Assembly: GCF_021738965.1 (NCBI RefSeq) | Contig: NZ_JAKKOQ010000013.1 | Span: 124,001 to 188,000, forward strand | Direction: 5' to 3' | DNA from: Gordonia zhenghanii | Lineage (GTDB): Bacteria > Actinomycetota > Actinomycetes > Mycobacteriales > Mycobacteriaceae | Length of the DNA: 64,000 nucleotides | Part shown: in pieces, positions 52,769 to 61,138 of the stretch | Layout of the letters: each line of letters opens with the position of its first letter | How positions within the stretch are numbered: position 1 is the first letter of the stretch | The notes under the pieces: model-generated | Database searches by the model: none | What the model was told of the DNA's origin: nothing | What the model saw: only the letters and a program-made list of their open reading frames with translations | Made by a program: the position numbers and the translations under genes

Positions 52769-54526
52769 ATGCGAACACGTCGGATCGCCACCGCAGGAGC
52801 ATCGACGTTGACCGAGACCGTCCCCGACATCGCATCCGTGATGGGCGCCTACCGCGAGATCGAACGCAGTTTGACCGGGCCGGGGGCTCCGTACGAGATG
52901 ACGACGATCCTCGTGCGGAACGAGCCGTGCCGCACGTACACACACGCCGAGACCAGCTTGTACGACGTGTTCGCAGGTTTCCGCGAGGGCAACGACGACA
53001 GACTCCTGGCGACAGACGGAACCAACTCGTACACCTACGCTCAGATCTTCGGGGCCGCTGACACCTTGGCCCGCGTCCTCCGGCACGACCTCGGTGTCGC
53101 AGTCGGCGACCACGTCGGCATCGCTATGAGCAATAGGCCGGCGAGCATCATCGGACTCTTGGCCGCGTTGCGCGCGGGCGCCGTCGCGGTCATGTACAAC
53201 GCACGCAGCACCGTCTACGAACTCACCGACACCACGTCCGACGTGCCGTCGAAGGTCACGATCGTCGACGAGAAGCGAGAATCGCTCGTCCGCACCGCTG
53301 ACCCGGCGACCGTCGTCATATCGACGAATCCGAGCCTGCCCGGCAGCCATTCCCTCGACGACCTCCTGGTTCGCACGCCCGCCGACATCGAGTGGCCGGT
53401 CGTCGAACCCGATCAGGTCGCCCTCGTCCTGTTCACCTCGGGAACCTCGGCCCGCGCCAAAGGCGTGCAACTGACACACCGCGGCATGGGCAACGTCGTC
53501 CTCAACATGAGGTTCGTCGCCGACACCAACCTCACCTTCGCGGCGAAGACGTACGGCATCGACATCGACGATCTCCGCGGCATGATGCCGCAGATCAACT
53601 CACTGCTGATCTTTCCGTTGTTCCACGTCTCCGGACTCGCAGGCCTCGCCGCATCGATGGTCACCGGCGGATGCGTGGTGACGATGGAGCGGTGGGATCC
53701 GAACCGCGCCGCCGACCTGATCTCCGGGTACCAGGTGTCGATGGCGTCCGGGCCGCCGATGGTCGTCAGCGACCTCCTCGCCGTCGACGACGCCGCCGAC
53801 CGACTCGCCAGTCTGGTCAACGTGGTCCCGGGTGGGCAGGCGACCCCGCCGAGCGTCTACGCCCGCGTCGGTCGGACTCTCCCCAACAGCCGACGCAGTT
53901 CGGGGTGGGGCATGACCGAGGTCGGAGGCAGCGTGTGCACAGCGGGCGGCGACATCCTCGCCGTCGCCGCCGAGACGGCTGGGCCGATGAGCCCGACCAT
54001 GGACGTCAGGGTCGTCGACGACGGCGGCGTCGACCTTCCTTCCGGGGCCGTCGGCGAACTACTCCTCCGCGGCGGACTCCTGATGTCCGGCTACCACGGC
54101 AGGCCAGACGAGACCGCGGATGCGTTCGACGGCGCCTGGTTCAAGACCGGCGACGTCGGCTACGTCGACGAGCACGGTCTGGTGTACCTCGTCGACCGCA
54201 AGAAGGACCTGGTGATCTCGCGCGGTGAGAACATCTCGTGCGTCGAAGTCGAGACTGTCCTCGTCGACTCCGACCGGATCGTCGAGGCCGGAGTCTTCGG
54301 GGTGTCCGATCCGCGGCTCGGTGAGCGACTCGTGGCCGCTGTCGTCCCGGCCGCTGCGGACGTGGACACCGACGAGGTGAAGGCGATCGTCGCTGCGAGA
54401 CTCAACACGACGAAGGTTCCCGACGAGGTCGTCTTGCGCACCGATCCCCTCCCGCGGAATGCGACCGGAAAGCTTCTCAAGCGAGTTCTACGTCAGGAGC
54501 ACACCGATGCGAGCAGCAGTCGTTGA
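52769..54526 (+). CDS. Acyl-CoA ligase (AMP-binding, FadD-like) 2
   Basis: A 585-residue paralogue of the 50857 ligase. Shared landmarks are LFTSGTSARAKGVQLTH, GWGMTEVGGS, FKTGDVGYVDE and PRNATGKLLKRVLRQ with the catalytic Lys. Residues 1-20 are an unusual extension from the ATG at 52769. It leads an operon with a zinc alcohol dehydrogenase and an SDR; the 3' end overlaps the next gene by 20 bases. Confidence 0.93.
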   Translation: MRTRRIATAGASTLTETVPDIASVMGAYREIERSLTGPGAPYEMTTILVRNEPCRTYTHAETSLYDVFAGFREGNDDRLLATDGTNSYTYAQIFGAADTLARVLRHDLGVAVGDHVGIAMSNRPASIIGLLAALRAGAVAVMYNARSTVYELTDTTSDVPSKVTIVDEKRESLVRTADPATVVISTNPSLPGSHSLDDLLVRTPADIEWPVVEPDQVALVLFTSGTSARAKGVQLTHRGMGNVVLNMRFVADTNLTFAAKTYGIDIDDLRGMMPQINSLLIFPLFHVSGLAGLAASMVTGGCVVTMERWDPNRAADLISGYQVSMASGPPMVVSDLLAVDDAADRLASLVNVVPGGQATPPSVYARVGRTLPNSRRSSGWGMTEVGGSVCTAGGDILAVAAETAGPMSPTMDVRVVDDGGVDLPSGAVGELLLRGGLLMSGYHGRPDETADAFDGAWFKTGDVGYVDEHGLVYLVDRKKDLVISRGENISCVEVETVLVDSDRIVEAGVFGVSDPRLGERLVAAVVPAAADVDTDEVKAIVAARLNTTKVPDEVVLRTDPLPRNATGKLLKRVLRQEHTDASSSR

Positions 54527-55505
54527 CGGCGGGCGCTTCGTCGTCCGTGACGTCGCCGATCCCGAACCCGGCCCCCACGAACTACTGGTGGAGGTCCACG
54601 GCTGCGGAGTCTGCGGCTCGGACGTGAAGACCTACGGCTTCATGCCAGACGGCGCGATCATGGGTCACGAGTTCGCTGGGCGAGTCGTCGGCTCCGGAGC
54701 CTCGGTCGCCGACGACTGGCCGGTCGGCACCGCCGTCGCGTCGATGCCGGTGGTCGGCTGCGCCGACTGCCGTTATTGCACGTCCGGCGATCCCGCTCGC
54801 TGCGTGACACCGTCACCACTCGGTCTCGGAGCGCGCGCTGGCGCGTTCGCCGAACTCGTCACCGTGACGGCCGCCGAGACGATCAGGCTGGACGAGCGTC
54901 TCGATCCAGTGATGGGTGGGCTCGTCGAGCCGCTGGCCGTGGGGCTGCATGCCGTCGAGCGCGGAGCGGCCTCGGCCGACGATCGCCTCCTGGTGATCGG
55001 CGCAGGCCCGGTCGGCGTCTCGATCCTCCTGTGGGCTCGCGAACGCGGAATCACCGATGTCACGGTCGCAGATCCGGTGGAGCACCGTCGGCGCAGTGCG
55101 CGACGGCTCGGCGCATCCCGTGTCATCGATCCCGCACACGACGAGCTCGGCACCGGGTACGACCTGGTGGCCGAATGCGTCGGAGCTCCCGGCCTCATCG
55201 CGTCCTGTCTCGATGCCGTCGCTCCCGGCGGGCGCGTCGTCGTCGCCGGTGTGTGCATGACTGCCGACACGTTCATGCCCGTGGCCGCCGTCGTCAAGGA
55301 CGTGACGGTCAGCTTCGTCAGTTTCTACACGCGCGCCGAGTTCGCTGCCGCCGCTGACGCATTGGCGCGCGGCGCCCTCGATGTGGACGGCTTCGTCAGC
55401 GGCTTCGTTTCGTTGGACGACCTCCAGAACACTGTCGAGTCACTCGCCACACCCACGGACCAGCAGAAGATCATCGTCACACCAGCCATCAGGAGACAGC
55501 CGTGA
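54507..55505 (+). CDS. Zinc-dependent alcohol dehydrogenase (MDR family)
   Basis: A 332-residue enzyme from the ATG at 54507, with AGGAG 8 bases upstream. The catalytic zinc ligand Cys is in GCGVCGSDVK, followed by His-Glu in MGHEFAGRV; the structural-zinc Cys cluster is visible as GCADCRYC with a later RC. The nucleotide motif is GAGPVG. It would interconvert an alcohol and a ketone or aldehyde. Coupled to the SDR at 55502. Confidence 0.9.
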   Translation: MRAAVVDGGRFVVRDVADPEPGPHELLVEVHGCGVCGSDVKTYGFMPDGAIMGHEFAGRVVGSGASVADDWPVGTAVASMPVVGCADCRYCTSGDPARCVTPSPLGLGARAGAFAELVTVTAAETIRLDERLDPVMGGLVEPLAVGLHAVERGAASADDRLLVIGAGPVGVSILLWARERGITDVTVADPVEHRRRSARRLGASRVIDPAHDELGTGYDLVAECVGAPGLIASCLDAVAPGGRVVVAGVCMTADTFMPVAAVVKDVTVSFVSFYTRAEFAAAADALARGALDVDGFVSGFVSLDDLQNTVESLATPTDQQKIIVTPAIRRQP

Positions 55506-56272
55506 CCACACCAGCACCCGTCATCGTCATCGGCGCGGCATCCGGCATCGGCTTAGCGACCGCCCAGCGTCTTCACGAGGCCGCAGAAACCGTCGTCCTT
55601 GCCGACGTCGACGGCGCCGCGGCCGCACAGCGGGCAGCAGAGCTCGGCGGACGTGCGACGGCGGTCGCCGTCGACGTCACCGACGAGCAGTCGGTCAATG
55701 CTCTCTTCGACACCGTGGTCGCCGAGCACGGACGCCCGCGAGGGGTCGTCAACAGCGCCGGGATGTCGACGGCTGGCGCAATCGCCGACATGAGTCTTGA
55801 GCAGTGGAACACCACGATCTCGGTCTGCCAGACCGGAGCCTTCCTCGTACTCAAGTACGCGTCTCGCCACGTCGCCGACGGCGGCTCCATCGTCTCGCTC
55901 GCGTCACTCAACGGCCGACAGCCGGCGACCGGAATGGCTGCGTACTGCACAGCGAAAGCGGGCGTCCTGATGCTGACCCAAGTCGCTGCCATGGAACTCG
56001 GCGACCGCGGCGTCCGGGTCAACGCGATCTCGCCGGGACTGGTCGACACACCTTTGGTGGCACCGATCTCGATGATCCCCGGGATGCGCGAGGAGTACCT
56101 GGAGAACACGCCGCTTGGCCGCAGTGGTCGGCCCGACGAGATCGCAGCGATGGCGCAGTTCCTGCTCTCCGACGACACGTCCTGGATCACCGGGTCGGCG
56201 TTCGACGTCAACGGCGGCGCCCACACCCGCCGCTACCCAGACCTACTCAAGCGGTTGGCCGCACTCGCCTGA
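55502..56272 (+). CDS. SDR family oxidoreductase
   Basis: A 256-residue classical SDR: GAASGIGLATAQ, NSAGMS, the Ser in SLASLNGR and YCTAK. It follows the zinc dehydrogenase with a GTGA overlap. It ends inside the convergent IclR gene by 40 bases. Likely acts on the same pathway intermediate as the zinc enzyme. Confidence 0.91.
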   Translation: MTTPAPVIVIGAASGIGLATAQRLHEAAETVVLADVDGAAAAQRAAELGGRATAVAVDVTDEQSVNALFDTVVAEHGRPRGVVNSAGMSTAGAIADMSLEQWNTTISVCQTGAFLVLKYASRHVADGGSIVSLASLNGRQPATGMAAYCTAKAGVLMLTQVAAMELGDRGVRVNAISPGLVDTPLVAPISMIPGMREEYLENTPLGRSGRPDEIAAMAQFLLSDDTSWITGSAFDVNGGAHTRRYPDLLKRLAALA

Positions 56273-57126
56273 CCTCGACCGGCTACGGTCCGGCTGACCG
56301 AGTCGGCCGTCGCGCGAACGAAGCCACCGAGCTCGGCGATGTCTGCGCCGCTACGAACGACCTCGCCGAGGACGCACAACACACCGATCGGTCTCGCGTC
56401 CGCGCCGACGACGGGAGCGTCGACCGACAGCGCCCGATAGTCGGCGGACCGGTCGAGGTCGCCGACGAGCATGTCGGCGACCGGCCCGTCGACACCTGCA
56501 CCGCGGGCGTCGCGGCGGGGCCGCACCAGTGGGCTCATCTCCTCGAATCGGTCGACACCGGACGGGTACTGCGCGACCCCGAAACGACGTCCCCGCACCG
56601 CAGCGAGCGCTTGGCGGTGGCGACCGATGACGGATCGATCGACAATGCCACTCAGCCACCGGTTCACCACGTTCGGCGTTTCCCACGCGACGACGGTCGC
56701 TCCAAGCGGAGCCTGCAACGTGATGTGGTCACCCGGCCGCATATCCGACCCCGCCGACACGACACGCGGTCCATGGAGTTCGGCGACGACCATCGACTCG
56801 CCAGAGGTTACGACCCCGCAACACGGCTGCCCCGTTGCCGCCGACAGATCGGCGACGGCCTCCGCGATCAGTTCGAACTCGGGCGATCTCCGCTGGGCCA
56901 CCCTGCCGATACGCACCAGCGCGGGACCCAGCCGGTATGCCTTCGTCCTGGGATCTCTGACGACCCAGCCGCGCGCCGTCAGTTCGGCGAGCATCGGGTG
57001 CAGTGTCGACTTGTCGACTCCCAGCGCGCTCGCGACATCGGTGAGCGTGGCGCGGGCCGCGACGCCGCCGAGGTAGTCGACGACGTCCGTGAGCCGCTCG
57101 GTCTGCGGCGATCGCCGGGCGCTCAT
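56233..57126 (-). CDS. IclR family transcriptional regulator
   Basis: A 297-residue regulator with the N-terminal helix-turn-helix (ATLTDVASALGVDKSTLHPMLAEL, read in parts) and a C-terminal effector domain ending VCCLGEVV-like and RATADSVSRT. Its ATG overlaps the hydrolase stop (ATGA), so it is the last gene of the FMO-hydrolase-IclR operon, which it probably regulates. Its 3' end overlaps the convergent SDR gene by 40 bases. Confidence 0.9.
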   Translation of the reverse strand: MSARRSPQTERLTDVVDYLGGVAARATLTDVASALGVDKSTLHPMLAELTARGWVVRDPRTKAYRLGPALVRIGRVAQRRSPEFELIAEAVADLSAATGQPCCGVVTSGESMVVAELHGPRVVSAGSDMRPGDHITLQAPLGATVVAWETPNVVNRWLSGIVDRSVIGRHRQALAAVRGRRFGVAQYPSGVDRFEEMSPLVRPRRDARGAGVDGPVADMLVGDLDRSADYRALSVDAPVVGADARPIGVLCVLGEVVRSGADIAELGGFVRATADSVSRTVAGRGQASAANRLSRSG

Positions 57127-58100
57127 GCAGTCGACGACGCGAGGTGCCTCGTAAGGAACAGGATCTGGTGGTCGCACGCCGCGTCGAACCAACCCTGTCC
57201 GTGGTAGACCCCGAAGTGGTCGCACGGATAGTGCCGGACTTCGGCGCGCGCAACGAACGCCGTCTCGGCGGCCGCATGGGGCGGGGCGCTCCGGTCGAAG
57301 TCGGCGATCTGCATCAGCACCGGGGCCGTGATGTCCGCTAAGCACTTGCCGACGCGGTATCCGCCGATCTCCGACCCGAGTGCCGCGTCCACCCGGTTCT
57401 CCCACGTGGGTCCTGCGATCGCCAGGTAGTCGGCCTTGTATCCGGGCAACGTCAGCGCGCCCAACTCCCCGGGGTCGGCGACGATCGGCATCATCACCGG
57501 GTCCCGACCGATTCGTCGGTTGACCTTGCTGCGGTATCCGAGCGCTGCCGACCGGGCGATCGACGCCTTGGGCACGTTGGCCAACGCGAGGCGCCCTGCC
57601 GCTATCCCGTTGACAAGCGGGGTCATCGAGACGACGGCGGCGATATCGCTGCGCCCCGCGCTGACAGTGAGGACGTGGCCGCCCGACAACGACACACCCC
57701 AGAGGACTACCCGGTTCGGGTCGACGCCGTCGATCGCTGCCGCAGCGACGATCGCCGCTCGATAGTCGTCGAGTTGGTCGTCGAGTCGCACCTGCTGCCG
57801 AGGTCGGCCGTCGGACGCCCCGAACCCGCGGTAATCGAAGGCCAGGACGTCGAGTCCCGCGGCCGCCAAGCGTTGGGCGAACGGCGCCAACCCGGAGTCC
57901 ATCGTCCCGCCGAGCCCGTGCGCCATCACGACCACGGGCCGACCGCCGGATCCGGCGAGGCTCTCGTTATGCGCACGGAAATGCCATGCGGCACAACGAG
58001 TTCCTCCGCTGTGGAAGGCGACGTCCTGAACGTCGGTCATTGCATCGTCCCTCGATGTTGCTTCAGAAATTGTGGTCTCGTTGATCACCGGCGGCGTCAT
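57123..58100 (-). CDS. Alpha/beta-hydrolase
   Basis: A 325-residue serine hydrolase. The oxyanion loop is VMAHGLGGTMD, the DYRGFGASDG strand-turn follows, the nucleophile Ser137 is in WGVSLSGG, the acid is likely in ADFDRSAPP, and the His in YPCDHFGVYHG. It overlaps both neighbours by 4 bases. Downstream of a flavin monooxygenase, it could open a lactone or ester made by Baeyer-Villiger oxidation. Confidence 0.88.
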   Translation of the reverse strand: MTPPVINETTISEATSRDDAMTDVQDVAFHSGGTRCAAWHFRAHNESLAGSGGRPVVVMAHGLGGTMDSGLAPFAQRLAAAGLDVLAFDYRGFGASDGRPRQQVRLDDQLDDYRAAIVAAAAIDGVDPNRVVLWGVSLSGGHVLTVSAGRSDIAAVVSMTPLVNGIAAGRLALANVPKASIARSAALGYRSKVNRRIGRDPVMMPIVADPGELGALTLPGYKADYLAIAGPTWENRVDAALGSEIGGYRVGKCLADITAPVLMQIADFDRSAPPHAAAETAFVARAEVRHYPCDHFGVYHGQGWFDAACDHQILFLTRHLASSTA

Positions 58101-59443
58101 GCCGACACCGCCCGCGACGCCGCGCCGAACCGTTTGGCACGGACCGCTCCCGCCGGAATCTCCTTGGTGCGCAGGTCGTGCTCATAGATGAAGTAGTCCA
58201 CCTGCTGGGTATGACGTGGACGGTCGAGCATATGCCCGGTGTACTTGTGTTGATCGCTCACTATCACCTCGTTCATCGTCTCGACGGCCGGAAGCCGATA
58301 CCGTCCAATCGCATAGGCGCCGAGGAGTCGCGCCTGGCACTCGACGAACGGGAACAACGTCGGCGTCGACTGCGCGAAGCCCATGAACACCAAGTCGTCG
58401 ATACCCGGCTTGAACATGCGCTTGTACAGATCTATCCGATTCTCGGGCGCGCTGATGAGATCCTCGTCGAAGAACGGGAACGTGATGTTGTACCCGGTCG
58501 CGTACACGATGACGTCGAAGTCGCCGTGCGTCCCGTCCTCGAAGTGGACGGTGTCGCCGTCGAGCCGGGACACGTTCGGTTTCGGGGTCACGTCGCCGGA
58601 ACCGAGTCGGAGCGGCAACTCCACCGACTGGGTCGGATGAGCTTCGAAGAACTTGTGGTTCGGCGTCGGCAATCCGAAGTCCTCGGGCCGCCCCGCCGAC
58701 ACCGGCTGTCCCCACTGGGCGACCTTCCGCTGCCATGACAGCGGCAGGTACGGCGTCGTCTTGAAGTACTTGTCAGCGGGTCGACCAGCGATGTACTTCG
58801 GCACGATCCAGGCACCCGAGCGGGTCGAGATCGTCACCTCGTTCTGCAGCGCCTTGGACGACAACTCCACGGAGATGTCCGCTGCGCTGTTACCGAGTCC
58901 CACGACGAGGATCCGCTTCCCGTGCAGATCGAGCGGATCGGACGGATCGATGTAGTGATGGGCGTGGATCGACTGTCCGCTGAACTCGCCGGGGAAGTCG
59001 GCCATACGTGCGTCCCAGTGGTGACCGTTACCCACGACGAGCAGGTCGAAGCGCCGGGTCTCGCCCCGCTGGGTCGTCAACTCCCAGCCGCCTCCGTCGA
59101 GCCGTCGTGCGTGAGTGATCCCGTTCTCGAACTCGATGCGGTCCCGCAGCCCGAAAGCGTCGGCGTAGTCGTCGAGATACTTCTTGATCTGCAGGTGATG
59201 AGGGAAGTCCGGGTAATCCTCCGGCATCGGAAAATCCTTGAACGACAGCCGATGTTTGGAGGTGTCGATGTGCAGCGAGCGGTACGCACTGCTCATGCCG
59301 TTGGGGTTCTGAAACGCCCAGTTTCCACCGACGCGGTCCGAGACCTCGAAGCACGTGTAATCGATGCCGTAGTCACTGAGCATCTTGGCTGCAGTGAGCC
59401 CGCTGATGCCCGCACCGATCACGGCCGTCTTCAGTCCTGTCAT
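58097..59443 (-). CDS. Flavin-containing monooxygenase (class B)
   Basis: A 448-residue flavoprotein from the ATG at 59443, with GGAGGACAG directly before it. The FAD motif is GAGISGLTAAKML, the FMO fingerprint F-x-G-x3-H-x3-Y is at residues 154-164, and the NADPH site reads VVGLGNSAADI. The Tyr in place of Trp at the end of the fingerprint marks the FMO rather than the strict Baeyer-Villiger subgroup, though some such enzymes do Baeyer-Villiger chemistry. Heads the FMO-hydrolase-IclR operon. Confidence 0.91.
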   Translation of the reverse strand: MTGLKTAVIGAGISGLTAAKMLSDYGIDYTCFEVSDRVGGNWAFQNPNGMSSAYRSLHIDTSKHRLSFKDFPMPEDYPDFPHHLQIKKYLDDYADAFGLRDRIEFENGITHARRLDGGGWELTTQRGETRRFDLLVVGNGHHWDARMADFPGEFSGQSIHAHHYIDPSDPLDLHGKRILVVGLGNSAADISVELSSKALQNEVTISTRSGAWIVPKYIAGRPADKYFKTTPYLPLSWQRKVAQWGQPVSAGRPEDFGLPTPNHKFFEAHPTQSVELPLRLGSGDVTPKPNVSRLDGDTVHFEDGTHGDFDVIVYATGYNITFPFFDEDLISAPENRIDLYKRMFKPGIDDLVFMGFAQSTPTLFPFVECQARLLGAYAIGRYRLPAVETMNEVIVSDQHKYTGHMLDRPRHTQQVDYFIYEHDLRTKEIPAGAVRAKRFGAASRAVSA

Positions 59444-59474
59444 CTGTCCTCCTCCGAACACTTCCCGGGAAAGC

Positions 59475-59488
59475 TAGAACGCGTTCAC
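59475..59488. promoter_or_regulatory. KstR-like site upstream of FMO operon
   Basis: TAGAACGCGTTCAC matches TnnAACnnGTTnnA except for the last base. It lies 32 bases upstream of the FMO start in the divergent gap shared with the TetR gene. Confidence 0.5.
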
Positions 59489-59586
59489 CCCGACAGTACA
59501 CAGTTTTAGAAAAGTGTCTACTAGTATCGTGAGACCATGCCCGACCACGTGATCCCGGCACCCGCCAAGCAGTGGGTCGCTACGCT

Positions 59587-60183
59587 GTGACGGGCCCCGA
59601 CGTGCGCACCCGCCTCCTTGACGCCGCCCAGGACGCCCTGGCGGCCACGGGTATCCGCGGCACCACAGTTCAGCACGTGGCACAGCGCGCAGGCGTTTCG
59701 CGCGCATGGCTGTACCGACACTTCCCCGACAAGTCGAGCCTGCTCGGCGCCGCGATCGTTCGCCTGACGGAGGACTTTCTCGCAGCCGCGCACCGCGCAC
59801 TCGAGGGAGTCGACGACTTCGATCTTCGACTCGCGGCGGGCGTCGCGCACGGCAGGACGATGTACGACAGTCCCGGCTCGCTGATCCTGCGATTGCGCGA
59901 GGCCGAGCCTGACGAGTTCGCCGCTTGCGTCGGAGCGGGCGTGCAGGGAATGGTGCCCACGTTGGCGCAGTTCTGGGAGCCCTATGTGGCGGCGGCCCGC
60001 CGACGAGGCGAGATCCACCCGGCCACCGACATTGCGGAGGCCGCGGAGTGGGTGGCCCGCGTGCTCATCAGCCTGGGCTCAGCACCCGGCGAGACTCTCG
60101 ACCCGGACGACCAGGCCGCGGTGCTCAGACACCTCCGGCACTACGTCCTCCCTGGACTTCGCCACGGCCCGGTCGTCGACTGA
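59587..60183 (+). CDS. TetR family transcriptional regulator
   Basis: A 198-residue regulator (GTG at 59587; a GTG at 59572 adds five residues). The helix-turn-helix is around TTVQHVAQRAGVSRAWLYRHF. It is divergent from the FMO gene. A short ATG frame (59537-59590, 17 codons, starting MPDHVIPAP) ends with its TGA overlapping the 59587 GTG, and a TAGTAT at 59522-59527 could start a nearly leaderless transcript there, so a small coupled leader peptide is possible. Confidence 0.85.
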   Translation: MTGPDVRTRLLDAAQDALAATGIRGTTVQHVAQRAGVSRAWLYRHFPDKSSLLGAAIVRLTEDFLAAAHRALEGVDDFDLRLAAGVAHGRTMYDSPGSLILRLREAEPDEFAACVGAGVQGMVPTLAQFWEPYVAAARRRGEIHPATDIAEAAEWVARVLISLGSAPGETLDPDDQAAVLRHLRHYVLPGLRHGPVVD

Positions 60184-60199
60184 TTCGACCGCGATCGCC

Positions 60200-61048
60200 C
60201 TACTCGAGACCGAGTTTTCCGGCGAGCTTGGCGAGGTAGCCGCCTGCCCGTTCCTCGCTGTCGTCGGGCACTCCGTACAGCACGGTCGTCACGCCCAGCT
60301 CGCGCCACTTGTCGAGCTTCTCGGCGACCGGCTTGAAATCCAGGACGACGATCTGCGGATCGCCGTCACGACCGGCGTCCGCCCAGATCTGCTTGAGGAG
60401 CAGGACCGACGCCTCGATGTCCTCCTCGTTCGGCGTCGTGATCCAGCCGTCGGCGCTCCGCGCGATCCACTTGAAGTTCTTCTCGTTGCCCGCCGCGCCG
60501 ACGAGCGTCGGCGGCCCCGGCTGCTGCACCGTCTTGGGCCATGCCCAGCTCGGGCCGAAGTTCACGAACTCACCCGCATACTCGGCCTCTTCCTTCGACC
60601 AGAGCGTCCGCATCGACTCGAGGTACTCGCGAAGCATGGTCCGCCGCCGCTTCGACGGCACACCGTGGTCGCTGAGTTCGTCCAGATTCCACCCGAAGCC
60701 GACGCCGAGCGTGACTCGCCCACCCGACAGATGATCGAGCGTGGCGATCGACTTCGCGAGGGTGATCGGGTCCGACTGCACCGGCAGCGCGACCGCAGTC
60801 CCCAGACGGATCGTCGAGGTGACCGCAGCCGCGGCGCTGAGCGACACCCACGGGTCGAGCGTGCGCATGTAGCGGTCGTCCGGGAGCGACGAGTCGCCCG
60901 TCTGCGGATGCGCCGCGTCGCGCCTGGTCGGGATGTGTCCGTGCTCGGGAACGAAGTAGGCACTGAATCCGGCGCCCTCGATCAACGGCGCCAGGACCGA
61001 TGGCGACAGACCTCGATCACTCGTGAACTGGACGATCCCGAAATCCAT
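60200..61048 (-). CDS. LLM-class F420-dependent oxidoreductase
   Basis: A 282-residue luciferase-like TIM-barrel enzyme: FVPEHGHIPTRRD near the start, the DPWVSLSAAAAVTSTIRLGTAV segment, GRVTLGVGFGWN and GPPTLVGAAG. These mark the actinobacterial F420 family (TIGR03619-like). It would use reduced F420 to reduce or oxidise a substrate. Convergent on the TetR gene; a KstR box lies upstream, 63 bases before the ATG. Confidence 0.9.
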   Translation of the reverse strand: MDFGIVQFTSDRGLSPSVLAPLIEGAGFSAYFVPEHGHIPTRRDAAHPQTGDSSLPDDRYMRTLDPWVSLSAAAAVTSTIRLGTAVALPVQSDPITLAKSIATLDHLSGGRVTLGVGFGWNLDELSDHGVPSKRRRTMLREYLESMRTLWSKEEAEYAGEFVNFGPSWAWPKTVQQPGPPTLVGAAGNEKNFKWIARSADGWITTPNEEDIEASVLLLKQIWADAGRDGDPQIVVLDFKPVAEKLDKWRELGVTTVLYGVPDDSEERAGGYLAKLAGKLGLE

Positions 61049-61110
61049 TGCATCTCCTACGCCGACGACCTTTACGGACTACTGACTGGACACTAGTCCA
61101 ATTAGTGGAC

Positions 61111-61124
61111 TGTAACACGTTCCA
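61111..61124. promoter_or_regulatory. KstR box upstream of LLM oxidoreductase gene
   Basis: TGTAACACGTTCCA fits TnnAACnnGTTnnA exactly. Just before it (61087-61110) lie overlapping palindromic strings around TGGACACTAGTCCA and AGTCCAATTAGTGGACT, which suggest a second regulator site. Confidence 0.65.
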
Positions 61125-61138
61125 GGTTCGGTCGACGC

